Assembly: GCA_002077065.1 (NCBI GenBank)
Contig: NAJO01000065.1
Location: 1-64,000, forward strand
Length of the DNA stretch: 64,000 nt
Source: Cryoendolithus antarcticus
Lineage: Eukaryota > Ascomycota > Dothideomycetes > Cladosporiales > Cladosporiaceae
Direction: 5' to 3'
Under the pieces are notes generated by a model. That model did no database searches. It saw only the letters and a program-made list of their open reading frames with translations, and was not told where the DNA came from. The stretch's first letter is position 1; each line of letters opens with the position of its first letter. Made by a program: the position numbers and the translations under genes. Shown one piece after another: positions 31,935 to 43,707 of the stretch.

Positions 31935-34900
31935 ATGTCGTATCAACACAACGCCACCCGCAACGTCGATCTTACCAAGTCCGAGACCGAGCTCACCACA
32001 AACATCCGCAAAGCGACCTCCATCGAAGAGTCCGCGCCCAAGCGCAAGCATGTCCGACAATGCATAGTCTACACCTGGGACCACAAATCCAGCGCCAGCT
32101 TCTGGAACGGCATAAAAGTGCAACCCATCCAAGCCGACGAGATCCAGACCTTCAAAGCCCTCATTACAGTCCACAAAGTGCTGCAAGAAGGCCACCCCAT
32201 AGCGTTGAAAGAAGCGCAGGCAAACGTGTCATGGCTGGAAAGCTTGATGCGTGGGACGAGCGGCGGTGTGATGGGTAGCGACGGAGCGAGGGGCTATGGC
32301 CCGCTGATACAGGAGTACATCTTCTACCTCGTGTCGAAGCTGCAATTCCACCGCAACCACCCGGAGTTCAACGGCACGTTCGAGTACGAGGAGTACATTT
32401 CGCTGAAGTCTATCAATGATCCGAATGAGGGGTATGAGACAATCAGTGATCTCATGAACTTGCAGGACCAGATTGATAGCTTTCAGAAGCTGATATTTAG
32501 TCATTTCCGGAGTGGGACAAACAATGAGTGTAGGATTAGTGCGCTTGTGCCGCTTGTGCAGGAGAGCTATGGGATTTACAAATTCATTACTAGTATGCTG
32601 CGGGCTATGCATACGACGCTGGGGGACGATGAGGCGTTGAGTCCCTTAAGGGGGAGGTATGATGCGCAGCATTACAGGCTTGTGAGGTTCTACTACGAAT
32701 GCTCAAATCTGCGGTACTTGACTTCGCTCATCACTGTGCCGAAGCTGCCGCAGGACCCGCCGAACTTGCTGTCAGAAGACGAGAATGCGCCTGCGTTGCC
32801 TGCGAGACCGAGGAACGAGCCCGTGACAAAGCCGCGGGATACGCCACCTCCGAAGCAGGCCACGGACCCGGAGCCGATCAATGAGTTCTGGAAAAACGAG
32901 CAGGCTCGAGCACAGGATGAGTTCGCGGCGGAGCAGGCGAGGTTACAGGCACAGTGGGAAGAGTCGCAGCGACAACAACAGCAGCAGGCTTTGCAGGCAC
33001 AGCGAGACTTTGAGGAGCAGCAGCGGTTGCAGGCCGAGCAGCAACGGTTGCAGTACGAGCAGTTGCAACGGCAGCAGTATGCAGATCAGACACAGGGCAG
33101 GATGGCGGAGCTAGAGCGAGAGAACTTGAATGCACGAGCGCAGTACGAGCGGGACCAGTTGATGCTGGAGCAATATGATCGACGGATGAAGGCGCTGGAA
33201 GGTGAGCTTGCACAGCTGAACGCGACGTTCCAGCAACAAGGTTCAAGTAAGGACGAGCAGATCCGAGCGCTACAGGAGCAGGTCAATACGTGGCGGACGA
33301 AGTACGAGGCGCTGGCGAAGCTGTACAGTCAGCTACGGCATGAGCACTTGGAGCTCCTGCAGAAGTTCAAGGGCGTGCAATTAAAGGCTGCGAGCGCGCA
33401 GGAGGCGATTGATCGGAGGGAGAAGCTTGAGCGAGAGCTCAAGACGAAGAATCTGGAGTTGGCGGACATGATCCGGGAGAGGGATCGAGCGTTGCATGAC
33501 AAGGATCGGACGACTGGTGGGCATAGGGATGAGGTTGACAAGATCAAGAGAGAGTTGAGAATGGCGCTGGATCGTGCTGATAATCTTGAGCGAGGCAAGG
33601 GCAATGAATTGAGCGCGATGCTCTCGCGACACAACCGCGAGATTGCCGATCTGGAAGAAGCCCTCCGAACGAAGACCCGCTCCCTCGACGACGTCCAGAT
33701 GCGTCTTGGCGAAGGCTCCTCAGACCTCGAGCGACAGCTCCGCGAAAAGGAAGAGGAGCTCGAAATTTACAAGCAAGGCATGGACACCACGCTTCTCGAA
33801 CTCGCCGAGCTGCGCAACGGCAATGGCGAGACAGACAAAGCCATGGACGAGCAGATCGACGTAATGCTACTCGACAACATTCGCAAAATCACAGACATCA
33901 TCGACTCGGTTCTGCAGTCCGGCGTGCAGCGTGTGGATGATGCGCTGTACGAGCTTGACAGCAGTATGCAAGCCGGAAACCAGAACGCCAGTGGTCCGTA
34001 CGTTCTATCGCAGATTGAGAAAGCGCAGTCGAGCGCTATGGAGTTCAGCACAGCCTTCAACAACTTCATCGCCGACGGCCCGAACGCCACACACGCAGAG
34101 GTTATCAAAGCAGTGCACACCTTCTCCGGCGCCATCGCAGACGTGCTATCGAATACGAAAGGTCTCACACGTTTCGCAGCAGATGACAAGAAAGCCGATC
34201 AGCTCGTCGCATACGCCCGTCGCAGCGCAAGCAGTACGGTCGACTTCTTCCGTGGCATCATGTCGTTCCGGCTAGTCGATTTGGAAGACTTGCAGAAGAC
34301 CGACGTGGTGATCAATAAAAACAACGATGTCCAAATCGCGCTGAACAACCTTTCCAAGCTCGCCGACGCCATCGCGCCGAATACGAAAGTCAACACCAAT
34401 TCTGGCAACCTTGAAGAGCTCGTTGATCGCGAGATGACGAATGCTGCGAAAGCGATTGAAGACGCTACGGAACGGCTGACGAAGCTGATGAACAAGAAGC
34501 GCGATCAGTATAGCTCGTACGAGCTCAAGGTCCACGATGCCATTCTGGAAGCCGCTATCTCGGTTACGGGCGCTATTGCGCAGTTGATCAAGGCTGCTAC
34601 GGCTTCGCAGCAGGAGATCGTCGCGCAGGGACGAGGGAACAGTATGAGCAAGACGGCGTTTTATAAGAAGAACAATCGCTGGACTGAGGGGCTGATCTCT
34701 GCCGCCAAAGCTGTCGCACGGTCTACGAATACTCTGATCGAAACAGCCGACGGAGTAATCTCTGGTCGCAACAGTCCTGAACAGCTCATTGTCGCTTCTA
34801 ATGACGTAGCAGCTAGCACTGCGCAGCTCGTCGCTGCGTCGAGGGTGAAGGCGAGCTTCATGAGCAAAACCCAGGAGCGGCTTGAGGAGGCTTCGAAGGC

Positions 34901-35194
34901 TGTTACAGGCGCGTGCAGGGGATTGGTCAGGCAGGTGCAGAGTATTATCGAGGAGAAGAGGAAGAGGGAAGATGGGGAGGAGGTCGATTATGGGGCCTTG
35001 GGAGGGCATGAGTTCAAGGTTCGGCAGATGGAGCAGCAGGTGAGTTTACTTCTTGGAGTGTGGTGTGGTCGGGTGAAGAGATGGTGTGCTGACTATGTGA
35101 CTAGGTCGAGATTCTGCAGTTGGAGAATGCGCTTTCGAGTGCGCGGCATAAGCTGGGGGAGATGCGGAAGATCTCGTATCAGGAAGAGGACTAG
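31935..35194 (+). CDS. SLA2: Endocytic adaptor Sla2/End4 (ANTH, coiled coil, THATCH)
   Basis: Links clathrin-coated endocytic sites to actin at the plasma membrane. Two exons, 31935-35039 and 35105-35194 (65-bp GTGAGT...CTAG intron), 1064 residues. The start is the Met of MSYQHNATRNVDLTKSETEL; the frame is open 42 codons further upstream but those residues are not conserved. The N-terminal ANTH domain (about 1-275) contains KATSIEESAPKRKHVRQCIV and FWNGIKVQPIQADEIQTFKA. A Pro-rich linker leads to a Gln-rich long coiled coil (about 325-650). The C-terminal talin-HIP1/R (I/LWEQ) actin-binding domain covers about 800-1040. Exon 2 adds the terminal amphipathic helix VEILQLENALSSARHKLGEM and ends EED. 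In many ascomycetes SLA2 flanks the mating-type locus; no MAT gene is visible here. Confidence 0.95.
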
Positions 35195-35614
35195 ATCGAC
35201 ACGGTCATCCTGGTCGGTCGACTGTCACTGCTATGTATATAGAAGATCAATACAGCATTGCTCGTTGGCAATGCAGCTCTCGCGTCCAGCACAGGCTGCC
35301 TGTTACCGAAATTTTGATTTTGCGGATGGCGACAAGCGAAGTGTGGCAGCAGCTGTCATATCGCTTTCCTCGCATCGATATTTGAGTTGCCTACAGCCAC
35401 GAGGCAAAGAAATATCGATACTACGTCGCTCAATACTCGAAGGTAAAGGGTGGGCTCACATACCGGCTTGGGTGCTTGTATGGGCGCAGCATGTGCACTA
35501 TGTATGTAAGGAGCTCGCGTATCGAAGCAGAGAACGAGTAGGGAGCTGGCCGTGATCTGCTGCCTCCCGACGCCCCACTCGCTATCGACACGAGGGGGCA
35601 CTTGCGCGCCCGTG

Positions 35615-36237
35615 CTAGTCGTCAGTGTTATAAAGCAATCTAAGGTGCCGATGGTGAGCTTGCGAGATGTATGAAACATCAGATTCCTCTGACTCCGAAT
35701 CCATAGTCGGCCACGCCGTCGCCGACCTCTCCCAAGTTGTTTCCCTCGTTGCTGCCTGTTGAGGGACCGAACTCCAGGTGTGGTTTCCTCCTCTACCGTC
35801 CTTGTCCGCATCAAAATGCTGGTGACGTCGCCCATTGAACCATCTACGCTTGTCGCTGTCCCAGGTGGACTTCTCTTCCACCACCTCCATATTAGCCAGC
35901 GCGAAGTCGTACAGGAACTCTGGGCTCATATTGGCGCCGTATCGCTTGAGCCAGCTTGGACGCAAGACTGCCACCATGCAGTCCACCAGCACTTTGCGGA
36001 CTGTGCACGCTTGGGTTTGGCAGCCACTGCGTCGTCATCACTGACGTCTCGGGCGCGCTTCTGGCCTACTAAGCTGCTTTTCGATGCCCACGGTAGCGGT
36101 GCGCCACGGGCTCGTAAGCGTGGCATTGCGGACGCTGTGTTCTGGTTCGACGGACCAGGTGCAACACCTTCACAACTGCGAGCTTCTGTGCATGTGTTCA
36201 CTGAGAGTGGTAGACGCGACGAACGCGCCGCCAGCAC
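35615..36237 (-). pseudogene. Frameshifted or mis-spliced small ORF, unknown
   Basis: Two overlapping minus-strand frames look like parts of one protein. The upstream one (to 36237, first codon GTG) ends with KRARDVSDDDAVAAKPKRAQ. The downstream one, 35615-35992, starts VLVDCMVAVLRPSWLKRYG and continues MSPEFLYDFALANMEVVEE with an acidic, Ser-rich tail. Adding or removing one base near 35990 would fuse them. No good donor-acceptor pair separates them, so a frameshift is the simplest explanation. A real short gene starting at the Met at 35977 is the alternative. No recognisable domain. Confidence 0.35.
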
Positions 36238-36712
36238 GAGCCAGCACGCGAATCATCGTTCCAGATTGGGTTCAGAGTTGTGGTTTCCTGATATCTGCCA
36301 TAGATCAGAGTCTTCACGGGTCACTTGCGCCTTGGTCTAACGACGCCGCTGAGACTACAGCGCCATTGACAAGTCATAGATGATGCCAAAGCTCGTACTG
36401 GCTCAACAATTAATGCGTCAACGACGGCAATGCAGAGCAGTGAACCAAAGTGAAGTCGCGGTGACTACGCATGCCAAGCCGGCCCTATCCTTCGGATCTT
36501 GCCGCCGCTGAGCCCCGCCACGCCCGCGCTGGTAATCTCGACTTCGCAGCCTTACTTGACGTCTTCACATACAAGACGCACACAAGACACCAACACCTCG
36601 AACAATCTCCACTCCACGCATATCCACCTTTACTACCCAGACCCGAATCCAGGGAATCATTCGACCGAACTTTTCCACTCAGCAATTCAAGAGACAGCAA
36701 CGCGCGTCTTAT

Positions 36713-37340
36713 ATGTCCGCTACAATCGAAAACCTCAAGTCCTTCGGTGAGTACAAGGCTGTTGGCTTGTCGCCACAACGGGAGACCATCATCTGATGAC
36801 TGGAGATCTGCGCGACGCGACGGTGACCTTGACACCGCAAGCTCTTATTATTGTGATGGTGGACTTTATGTTGAAAGAGGGGGTCTGAGGCGGCGCGATA
36901 AGGCGGACTCTCACCCAGTCACACTTACTAACATACCTCCTCACAGACCCGTTCGCCGAAGCGGATGAAGACACAGGCGAGACTAAGCAGTCTCAAAACT
37001 ACATCCATATACGCATCCAACGTACGTCCCTTTCCCATCCCTCCCTTGCTCAACCCCACCATTTTCCCAACATCGCCTTACTAACAGTACAATTACAGAG
37101 CGCAACGGCCGTAAGACTCTAACCACAGTCCAAGGCTTGCCCAAGAAGTTCGACCAGAAGAAAATCCTCAAGGTGATCAAGAAGAAGTTCGCTTGCAATG
37201 GCACCATCGTAGCGGACTCTGAGATGGGTGAAGTCATCCAGTTGCAGGGCGATCAGCGCAAGGATGTGCAGGAATTCTTGACGGATAAGAAAGAGGGGTT
37301 GGGCCTTGAAGGGACGCAGGTCAAGGTGCATGGTTTCTAA
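36713..37340 (+). CDS. SUI1: Translation initiation factor eIF1 (Sui1)
   Basis: Small 40S-binding factor that controls start-codon selection. Three exons: 36713-36746, 36947-37021 and 37099-37340 (introns 200 and 77 bp, both phase 1). Product 116 residues, normal for eIF1. It begins MSATIENLKSF, then DPFAEADEDTGETKQSQNYI, HIRIQQRNGRKTLTTVQGLP across the second junction, and then KKFDQKKILKVIKKKFACNG, ending GLEGTQVKVHGF. The 200-bp first intron is long for this genome, as is common in highly expressed fungal translation genes. Confidence 0.96.
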
Positions 37341-37653
37341 GAAGCTGTGTGTACCGCTCACTCGCTTCGCGGGTTCGCTGGCTGGCTGGACAACACAGCT
37401 TTCGGCTGCGGTGCGATCAGGCGCCTAGCTGAGCAGGGTCAGCGCGAGATGGTGAAGCCTGGGAAGCGTGATGCTATTGATCTGATAACAGTCGAGGCAT
37501 GGGACTGACCTACGATCACAGAATGAGCATAGCAGACGGGGGCCGGTTTTAGAGTGTAGCTTTACTATTGCAAGCAGGATCACTAAAGATGGTTGCATTG
37601 TGCTCTGTGATCCGCAACTTTTCACACTCTGCTGAGATCCTACATCCTCGACC

Positions 37654-37691
37654 GTATCATGATCGCAAGCACGTATCATGATCGCAAGCAC
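37654..37691 (+). repeat. Perfect 19-bp tandem duplication
   Basis: GTATCATGATCGCAAGCAC occurs twice head-to-tail with no gap, 37654-37672 and 37673-37691, in the intergenic space between eIF1 and the mL45-like gene. No coding sense; probably a recent replication slippage. Confidence 0.85.
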
Positions 37692-37791
37692 AAGGTGTGT
37701 CCGCATTGACCGGCACTGCTAATGTACACTTCTATGCTTTTCGCCACATGTTATGCTACAGCCACGAATCCTCTCGCTCATCTCACCTCCT

Positions 37792-38850
37792 TCACCCCGT
37801 TAACGCGCCCTGAGCCGCACTCTTCATCTTCCTCGCGTCCTCCCTCTTCAACCTCGCCAAAGTCATCTCGTCCGCAAAACCCCAAAGTCCCCACTCCCCC
37901 ACCCTAGCCTTTCGCCAAACCTTTTGCAGCACAACATACTCCACCACCTCCTTCACCTCCGGCTTGCCCAGCACAGCCACCTCCTCCACCATCTTCCCGC
38001 CCGCCCCTCTCTTCGCAGTCTTTTTCAAGTTCTGCAGACTCTGCCGCGTATGGAGTCGCACGACAGCTTGCAGATTCCAGTTGTCGCGCTGCGCGGTCTT
38101 GTCGGAGGAGCTGGAGGGGAGGAGGATGGGTTTGTACGAAACTAGCTTCGGGGATGATAGGGTCGCGAGCAGGTGCCAGGACGTGGTTGTATTTGGTTCA
38201 CGAGTTGCGAGGCGGGATTTCAGGGATGAAAAGATACCCTGGGAGAGGTTGGATTGAATCGGCGTGAGATCGCCGGCCGCGAAGGCTGTGAGGGTGCGAG
38301 TGTGGAGGTCTTGGGCTAGGGCTGGGATGCGAGATAGGTGGAGGCGAGGCCGGGGCTTTCGGGTCATGAAGCGGAGTTGATATGTGCTGATTGGGGTTGT
38401 CAGTCGCTGATGCCGCATGCTGCTTGTGCGTGTACTTTGGGAGGTTACTCACGCGATCCATTCCCAGAACCGGGTATATAGCCATCTCTTCCGGATTGTC
38501 CAATTGTAACGCTCACGTGGGTTCCGCGGTAGAATGAAGGTGTCCGGCAGAAGGCCAATGTCGTCTGGAAATTGGCCACTTTGTAGCATAGTTTGCTCTT
38601 GCTCCTTGCGGGCGCGTGACATGGACTGCTGGGCAGGTTGCTTCATGGAGGGCTTGACCAGTGTTTGAGCGCTCTTGTGGCGACATGCTGACGTCGAGAA
38701 GTCGGACGAGGCAGAAGGTATGCGCCGTGGACGGTGGTGGAGGGGGTCATAGGTGGAGGTACTCTCGACAAAGCGGTGGAGGCATTGCGGTCGCTCGAGC
38801 TGCGAATGGCGCGACGAAAGCCTCAAGGGCAATGTGATGGAGCGAGACAT
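37792..38850 (-). CDS. MBA1: Mitochondrial ribosome-associated protein mL45/Mba1-like
   Basis: Tim44-like-fold protein that tethers the mitoribosome to the inner membrane for membrane-protein insertion. Two exons, 38850-38453 and 38386-37792 (66-bp GTGAGT...CAATCAG intron, phase 2), 330 residues. The N-terminus is Arg/Ser-rich (MSRSITLPLRLSSRHSQLER), typical of matrix targeting. The core has GLLPDTFILPRNPRERYNW, then KRWLYTRFWEWIATYQLRF across the junction. The C-terminal half contains WHLLATLSSPKLVSYKPILL and a basic RLHTRQSLQNLKK segment, ending in a Lys/Arg-rich tail. The family call is by pattern. Divergent from the GT69 gene, with 360 bp between the start codons. Confidence 0.65.
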
Positions 38851-39210
38851 CCTCCTCTAAAGATTTGCAGTGTGGGCAAGATGTAAATACACATAGTCTC
38901 AAAAGACATGGTCGATCTTCAACTTTCCCTCGGAGATTCCCGATCGGGAATGCATCTGGGCCATGGCGTTTCGCACGTACTTAAGTATCTATGTAATCTC
39001 ATCTCCCGTAGTCAGGCTAGAGCAAGTCACAGCCTTGATCGAGAGCACGCGCGTCCGGTGTGAGTACGTAGTCTGCCCTCTACGAACTCCCCGTTTCTCC
39101 AGAGATCTTGTTCACGAGAGCTCAGTACCGTTGATGCACTGTCTCGCCAACTCGATGGAGCCAAGGATACTCGCATCCACTCTATTGCTTGATCATTCGG
39201 TACCTGAGTG

Positions 39211-40544
39211 ATGTACCCGCGCTACAAGTATCGTCGGCGAACGCAGCTCAAACGTTTTGCTTGGATTGTCCTGGTTCTTGCCACTCTCTGGACAGCCGTG
39301 GAGGTGTTCTTCGTCCGCAAGGCCCTCCATCATCGTGAGGAAACACCTATCGAACTCTCAAGCCAACGCATCTTCATCACAGCACTCCACTGGAACAATG
39401 AGCCTATTCTCCGGACGCACTGGAATAAAGCAATATACGAACTCGTTCAAGTCATCGGCAAAGATCGGGTCTTCGTGTCCTTGCAGGAAGGTGGAAGCTT
39501 CGTCGACGACACGAAGGGAGCTTTGAGGGAGCTGGACTTCTATCTTGGTGAAATTGGTATTAGACGAAAGGTAGTTATCGACGATGTGCTGCACACTGAT
39601 ATCCTGGACCATCGCCCAGCGGACGTGGAGCCAGGATGGATCAAAGCCGCAAACGGGACTTTGCAGCTGAGACGAATCCCTTTTCTGGCGAAGCTACGCA
39701 ATCAGGCTTTAGAGCCATTCTATGAGTTGCTCGAAAAAGGAGAGACCTTCACCAAGATCCTGTTCCTCAATGATGTGGCTTTCAGTGTGCGTCTCGCCTT
39801 GCCCTTTCCATATCTTTTCCTTCCACTCATCTCCTCCAGACATCGCAAATTAAAGCCCTGCTCAATACGAATGGCGGACAATACGCTGCTGCGTGTGCAC
39901 TAGACTTCGCGAAGCCACCAGCATTCTACGATACCTTTGCGCTTCGAGACTCCGAGGGACATGAAGCTATGATGAGTAGGTGGCCGTACTTTCGCGGGCG
40001 AGAGTCGAGACAGGCGATGAAGAAGAACCAGCCCATACCTGTCAAGAGCTGCTGGAATGGTGCAGGTATGGGAAAAGGTCCATGATATAGTTGATGACGA
40101 TACTGACAATTTACAACAGTGCTAATGGACGCCGCACCATTCTATACCGCTGTTGACAGGTTCGCCTTCCGTGGCATTTCCGACGATCTGAGTCTACATC
40201 ATGTCGAGGGCTCCGAATGCTGTCTCATACACGCCGATAACCCCCTTTCGCAGAGTCGAGGCGTCTTCCTCAACCCAGCAGTGAGGGTCGGCTACAACGC
40301 TTCAGCATACGGCATCGTCAATCCACCTGGTAGTGCGCCATGGCTCAATGTCTTCGATATCGTCCGAGGATCATGGGAGAACCGGATCAGGCGCTGGTTC
40401 TGGACGGACTACTTCGTGCGGTCGAAGATTGCTGGTAGGCTACAGAAGTGGGCCAGTGACGGTAGGAGACGTAATGAGGTAGGCGCTGACTGTCTGATCG
40501 ATGAGACTCAGGTTGTTAGCTGGAACGGATGGGCGCATCTCTGA
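39211..40544 (+). CDS. CAP59/CMT1-type mannosyltransferase (GT69)
   Basis: Type II Golgi glycosyltransferase related to the alpha-1,3-mannosyltransferases of fungal cell-wall and capsule synthesis. Three exons: 39211-39786, 39840-40065 and 40120-40544 (introns 53 and 54 bp), 408 residues. The start is the ATG at 39211; a GTG one codon earlier is not used. A short basic cytosolic tail (YKYRRRTQLKRF) precedes one membrane anchor (AWIVLVLATLWTAVEVFFV). The luminal domain has IFITALHWNNEPILRTHWNK, VFVSLQEGGSFVDDTKGALR, ILFLNDVAFS for the metal-binding acidic region, and YDTFALRDSEGHEAMMSRWP. It ends near the membrane-distal VVSWNGWAHL. Confidence 0.85.
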
Positions 40545-40704
40545 GCCAGGGCGATGCTCCAAGTACGAGCTGTGTCTGGCCACCTCGACCGTTACCGACA
40601 GCAAGAGTGTATCTTACTTTCTATTGCCCTACGTGCGGTCGAATGCACAGCGTCATCGTGTAGTATTGAGCGTTAGTCTTTCCTCCTACTACACAAAGCG
40701 CCGT

Positions 40705-41228
40705 TCATGCCACGGCCCCCTGCTGCTTCGTGCCACAGTCTGCGCTTTGTCCTGCACCTTCACCAAGCGCCTTGGTGAGCTTCGCGGATACAATCAGCAC
40801 TGCGGCGTTGGCATTGCGGAAGCGACGCTGCTCTTGCGGCTTCCCGGCATAACCTTCAATGAAGATCTGCACAACATCCGCAACAGCGCGAGTAATCTTC
40901 ATGCGATCAAGAAAGTGCTTGGCCAGATCCTCGATCTTTTTGCGGTTCTCGGTAGTTTCGATATTGTCGGGCAACTTTCCCTGATCGCGCATGTCAGTGA
41001 AACGCACACTACCAGCCATGCAGCACGAAGTACCTTGTTGCGCATAGCTGCGGAGACGACTGCCTCATGCTGGAGGAAGAAGCGCCATTCCTCGCTGCTC
41101 AGGACCGCGCGCATCGCGATTTCGCCGCTCGCCATAACAGGAAACATGTTCGCTTCGACGCCAGCGGTATTTTCTTTGATCTCTTGGATGTGTTCCGGCG
41201 TGAGTGGGATTGGCTCGTACTTCGCCAT
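40705..41228 (-). CDS. Small helical orphan, tandem paralogue A
   Basis: Two exons, 41228-41034 and 40980-40705, with a 53-bp GTACTT...GATCAG intron (CACTGAC branch), phase 0; 156 residues. Starts MAKYEPIPLTPEHIQEIKEN. Just before the intron is the block EEWRFFLQHEAVVSAAMRNK, and after it GKLPDNIETTENRKKIEDLA then a long helix (VADVVQIFIEGYAGKPQEQR) and an Ala/Lys-rich tail. It has no signal peptide or membrane segment and is predicted to be mostly helical. It is the last of four minus-strand genes (40.7-44.2 kb) that share size, intron position and the motif W-x(4,5)-[HN/E]E-x-x-[VI]. I know no family of this kind. Confidence 0.65.
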
Positions 41229-41648
41229 TACTTGAATGGACGTTAGTGCGGTTTGCTACGATGAAATGAGAAGTCTGCTGCTCACTTCCGATCGGTACTC
41301 TTCGCGTGTATGAGCTTCACTGGAGGTGACTGGTGGGAGCGACGAAGCGTGGAATTACTAAACTAGTCAGTCAGGTATCGTAGGCGACCAGGGCTAGGAG
41401 CTCTGCTGGTACAACTTACTTTTTGAAGCTGATCGATGTGCAATATGATGCTGAGAACTTCACTGCCGTGAGTAAAGAAGTGAGGGTGCAAATGAAGTCA
41501 GAAATCGAAGGAGTATGAGCACGGACAATCCACGAGTTTTGCCCTGCCACGAACGGAAGGAACCATCCTGAGTCGTGCTGATGTGGTGTACAATGGCAGT
41601 CGTACACCCCAACGACTAGAGTCTACATTCGCCGTCCTTTCGCCCACT

Positions 41649-42212
41649 TCAGTCCACGGCCTCTGCACTGGACTCCTCCGCTGGCGTAACATCCACAGCC
41701 TGATCCTGAGCTGCAGTTTCTATGGCCTCCTTGATCTTCTGGTCCGCTTCAAGAAGTCGCTCGGCGATCGCCATCATCTCAGTCTGCATTCCACGATCGA
41801 TGCTCAGTGCTTCGATCATAGTTTGGAAATCTCCAGCGACCACCTGTGTCTGCTCCGCATGCATTCTGATCCTTGGAATCCCTGCCTTCATCTCGCCAAG
41901 GATCCCAGCCGATTTAGCTCTCTCAAGAACCTCTGCCTGTATTTCCGCGTTAGTACCCACCAAGTATGCAGCGAGTTGGCCCACGATACCGGATTGCGCA
42001 ACATGCTCATGATCGCGGTTTCATGTTCGATGTGGTACTTCCAGCCCTCGCCAGTGTAAAAGCTGCGGATCTCTAGCAGACGATCTTCGAAACTGCGTCT
42101 CAGTTCTGCGATGGCGGCTTCAGCTCGGGCTCGCGCAGCCTGGACTTCCGCCTCCGTCGCGGTGGGTTCTGCTTCGCTCTGCAGATTTTGTCGTGCAAGT
42201 CGGGCTGCAAGT
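41649..42212 (-). CDS. Small helical orphan, tandem paralogue B (5' end unresolved)
   Basis: Two clear exons, 42212-41990 and 41936-41649, joined by a 53-bp GTATCG...ATACAG intron with a perfect TACTAAC branch site (phase 0). Exon text includes an Ala/Arg/Glu helix (QAARARAEAAIAELRRSFED), then GEGWKYHIEHETAIMSMLRN at the intron. After it come VLERAKSAGILGEMKAGIPR and an acidic tail. The frame enters from upstream through a CTGCAG acceptor. A candidate first exon, 42379-42297, fits in phase but its residues look non-coding. Alternatively the gene starts at the ATG at 42237 (MDEDRFAAADLQP) and carries an indel near 42210. Same layout as paralogues A, C and D. Confidence 0.55.
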
Positions 42213-42841
42213 CTGCAGCCGCGAATCGATCCTCATCCATGAGTCTGTGAAGCGTTAGTGCAGTACATAACGCCAACGAAGATTTCAGATCCTTACATCT
42301 TGCGAGAGTATTGCGTATGGTGGTAAGAGACCCTGGAATGACAGTGACCGCGCCAGGTCAGTACGGACCAAGGTGCCATCCGTTACATGAGCTCAACGAC
42401 AAGCGTGTCCGGCACATTCGCTTGGACCGGCAATCACATGAAACATGGAAACTTCTGGACTGACGGAGTGACAACAAGAGTCAACGTGTCCATGACTTGG
42501 GGAGAGCAACGCAGGAGGGCTCAGCGGCATCGATGAACTCCTACTGACTGTACTCTCTATCCCACTGATGCCGTTCGCCAACCCTCATTCGGTGAATTTG
42601 TTATCCACGAGATAGACATACTGACGATCTCCACACTCACAGCAGCCAGGCTCGGCTACATGTACCTGCGTTCCACCGCACTGTCAAGCCACCTCCATTA
42701 ACGCCAAGATATCACTCATACAGCATCAACCAGAGATGCTCAACATGGCGATGCGTGGCAGGACCAAGGCCGGCGGACCAGTCTCTGCGCCTATGCTTGA
42801 CGCCGTACTAATTCTTTGGCCCATATCGACAAGGCCCCCGA

Positions 42842-43305
42842 CTAAGTGGACGATGCAACCGTTTCCTTCGGTGGAGCCTTCGATTCGTACTTCAACAGAC
42901 TCGAAACCATTTCGCCGAGCTTGATGATGGTCGAGATGATCTCCTCCGCTCTGAGCTTCGCCTCGTCATACTCCCGAGCTGTCTGTTCCTGGACAATGGA
43001 GATCGCTGCAAGAAACTGTCAGTGAACTATAGTAAGGAGCTCGAGCATGTTCGGAGTACCTGTTTGTGGAGTATCGCTAGAATTCGTTCTTCGTTGTTGA
43101 TGAAGTCGATCCAAGGTTGAATCGCAATGATGTGCTTGATCGCCGCTTCGATGTCTATTGTTACCACCTTGCGAGCGGATCGAAGCGCCTCGATCGCTGC
43201 CTCATTATCGCCAATGCGGGTTTCGAACACCACGATCTTCCTGCTCAGCGCTCGAAAGAGGAGGACATCCGCATCGATCTGCGCCTCTAGCGCAGCGGTT
43301 TCCAT
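42842..43305 (-). CDS. Small helical orphan, tandem paralogue C
   Basis: Two exons, 43305-43060 and 43015-42842, with a short 44-bp GTACTC...GACAG intron, phase 0; 139 residues. Starts METAALEAQIDADVLLFRAL. The block IQPWIDFINNEERILAILHK sits immediately before the intron, and FLAAISIVQEQTAREYDEAK then AEEIISTIIKLGEMVSSLLK follow. It ends ETVASST. A second acceptor 10 bp downstream (TTGCAG) would put exon 2 out of frame; the register chosen is the one that reads as a continuous amphipathic helix. Predicted to be a soluble helical protein. Third member of the tandem array. Confidence 0.6.
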
Positions 43306-43707
43306 GTCGCTGATTCTGTTGCTCGTCAGCTCAGTGTTAGTGATGGAGCGCCGAATGGCGTAAAGCCCCGAGCTTACAGTCCCTGTCGTCTGGTGCTCGA
43401 TCTGTATATGAGGGCATCCTGCTATGGCGTGCTGCTTACTAGTGGACCAGTGTTGAGGTCCCGATGGCGCGTTGCTTTATGGTGAGGTAAGGTAAGATTC
43501 TAACAGTCATTGAGTGTCTGACAGACCCGGCGAGCAGCTGTTGCTTTATGCATGCCATTGTCCGCCGCGAGAACGTGCAATCATGTGCGCTTTCGTAGCC
43601 AGCCCCCCTAGTGACTGAGTGAATTTAAGCAATGAAGCCGCTGAATGGTACCGAAAGGAAGCAATGGATGTGCACCTTGGATTTGACAATGCGCAATACC
43701 CTACCGA

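Noticed and set aside
31935..36712. Mating-type locus next to SLA2
   Set aside because: I looked for alpha-box and HMG-box text on both strands around SLA2 and found none.
39208..39210. GTG start for the GT69 gene
   Set aside because: The adjacent ATG at 39211 starts the protein; nuclear fungal genes rarely use GTG.
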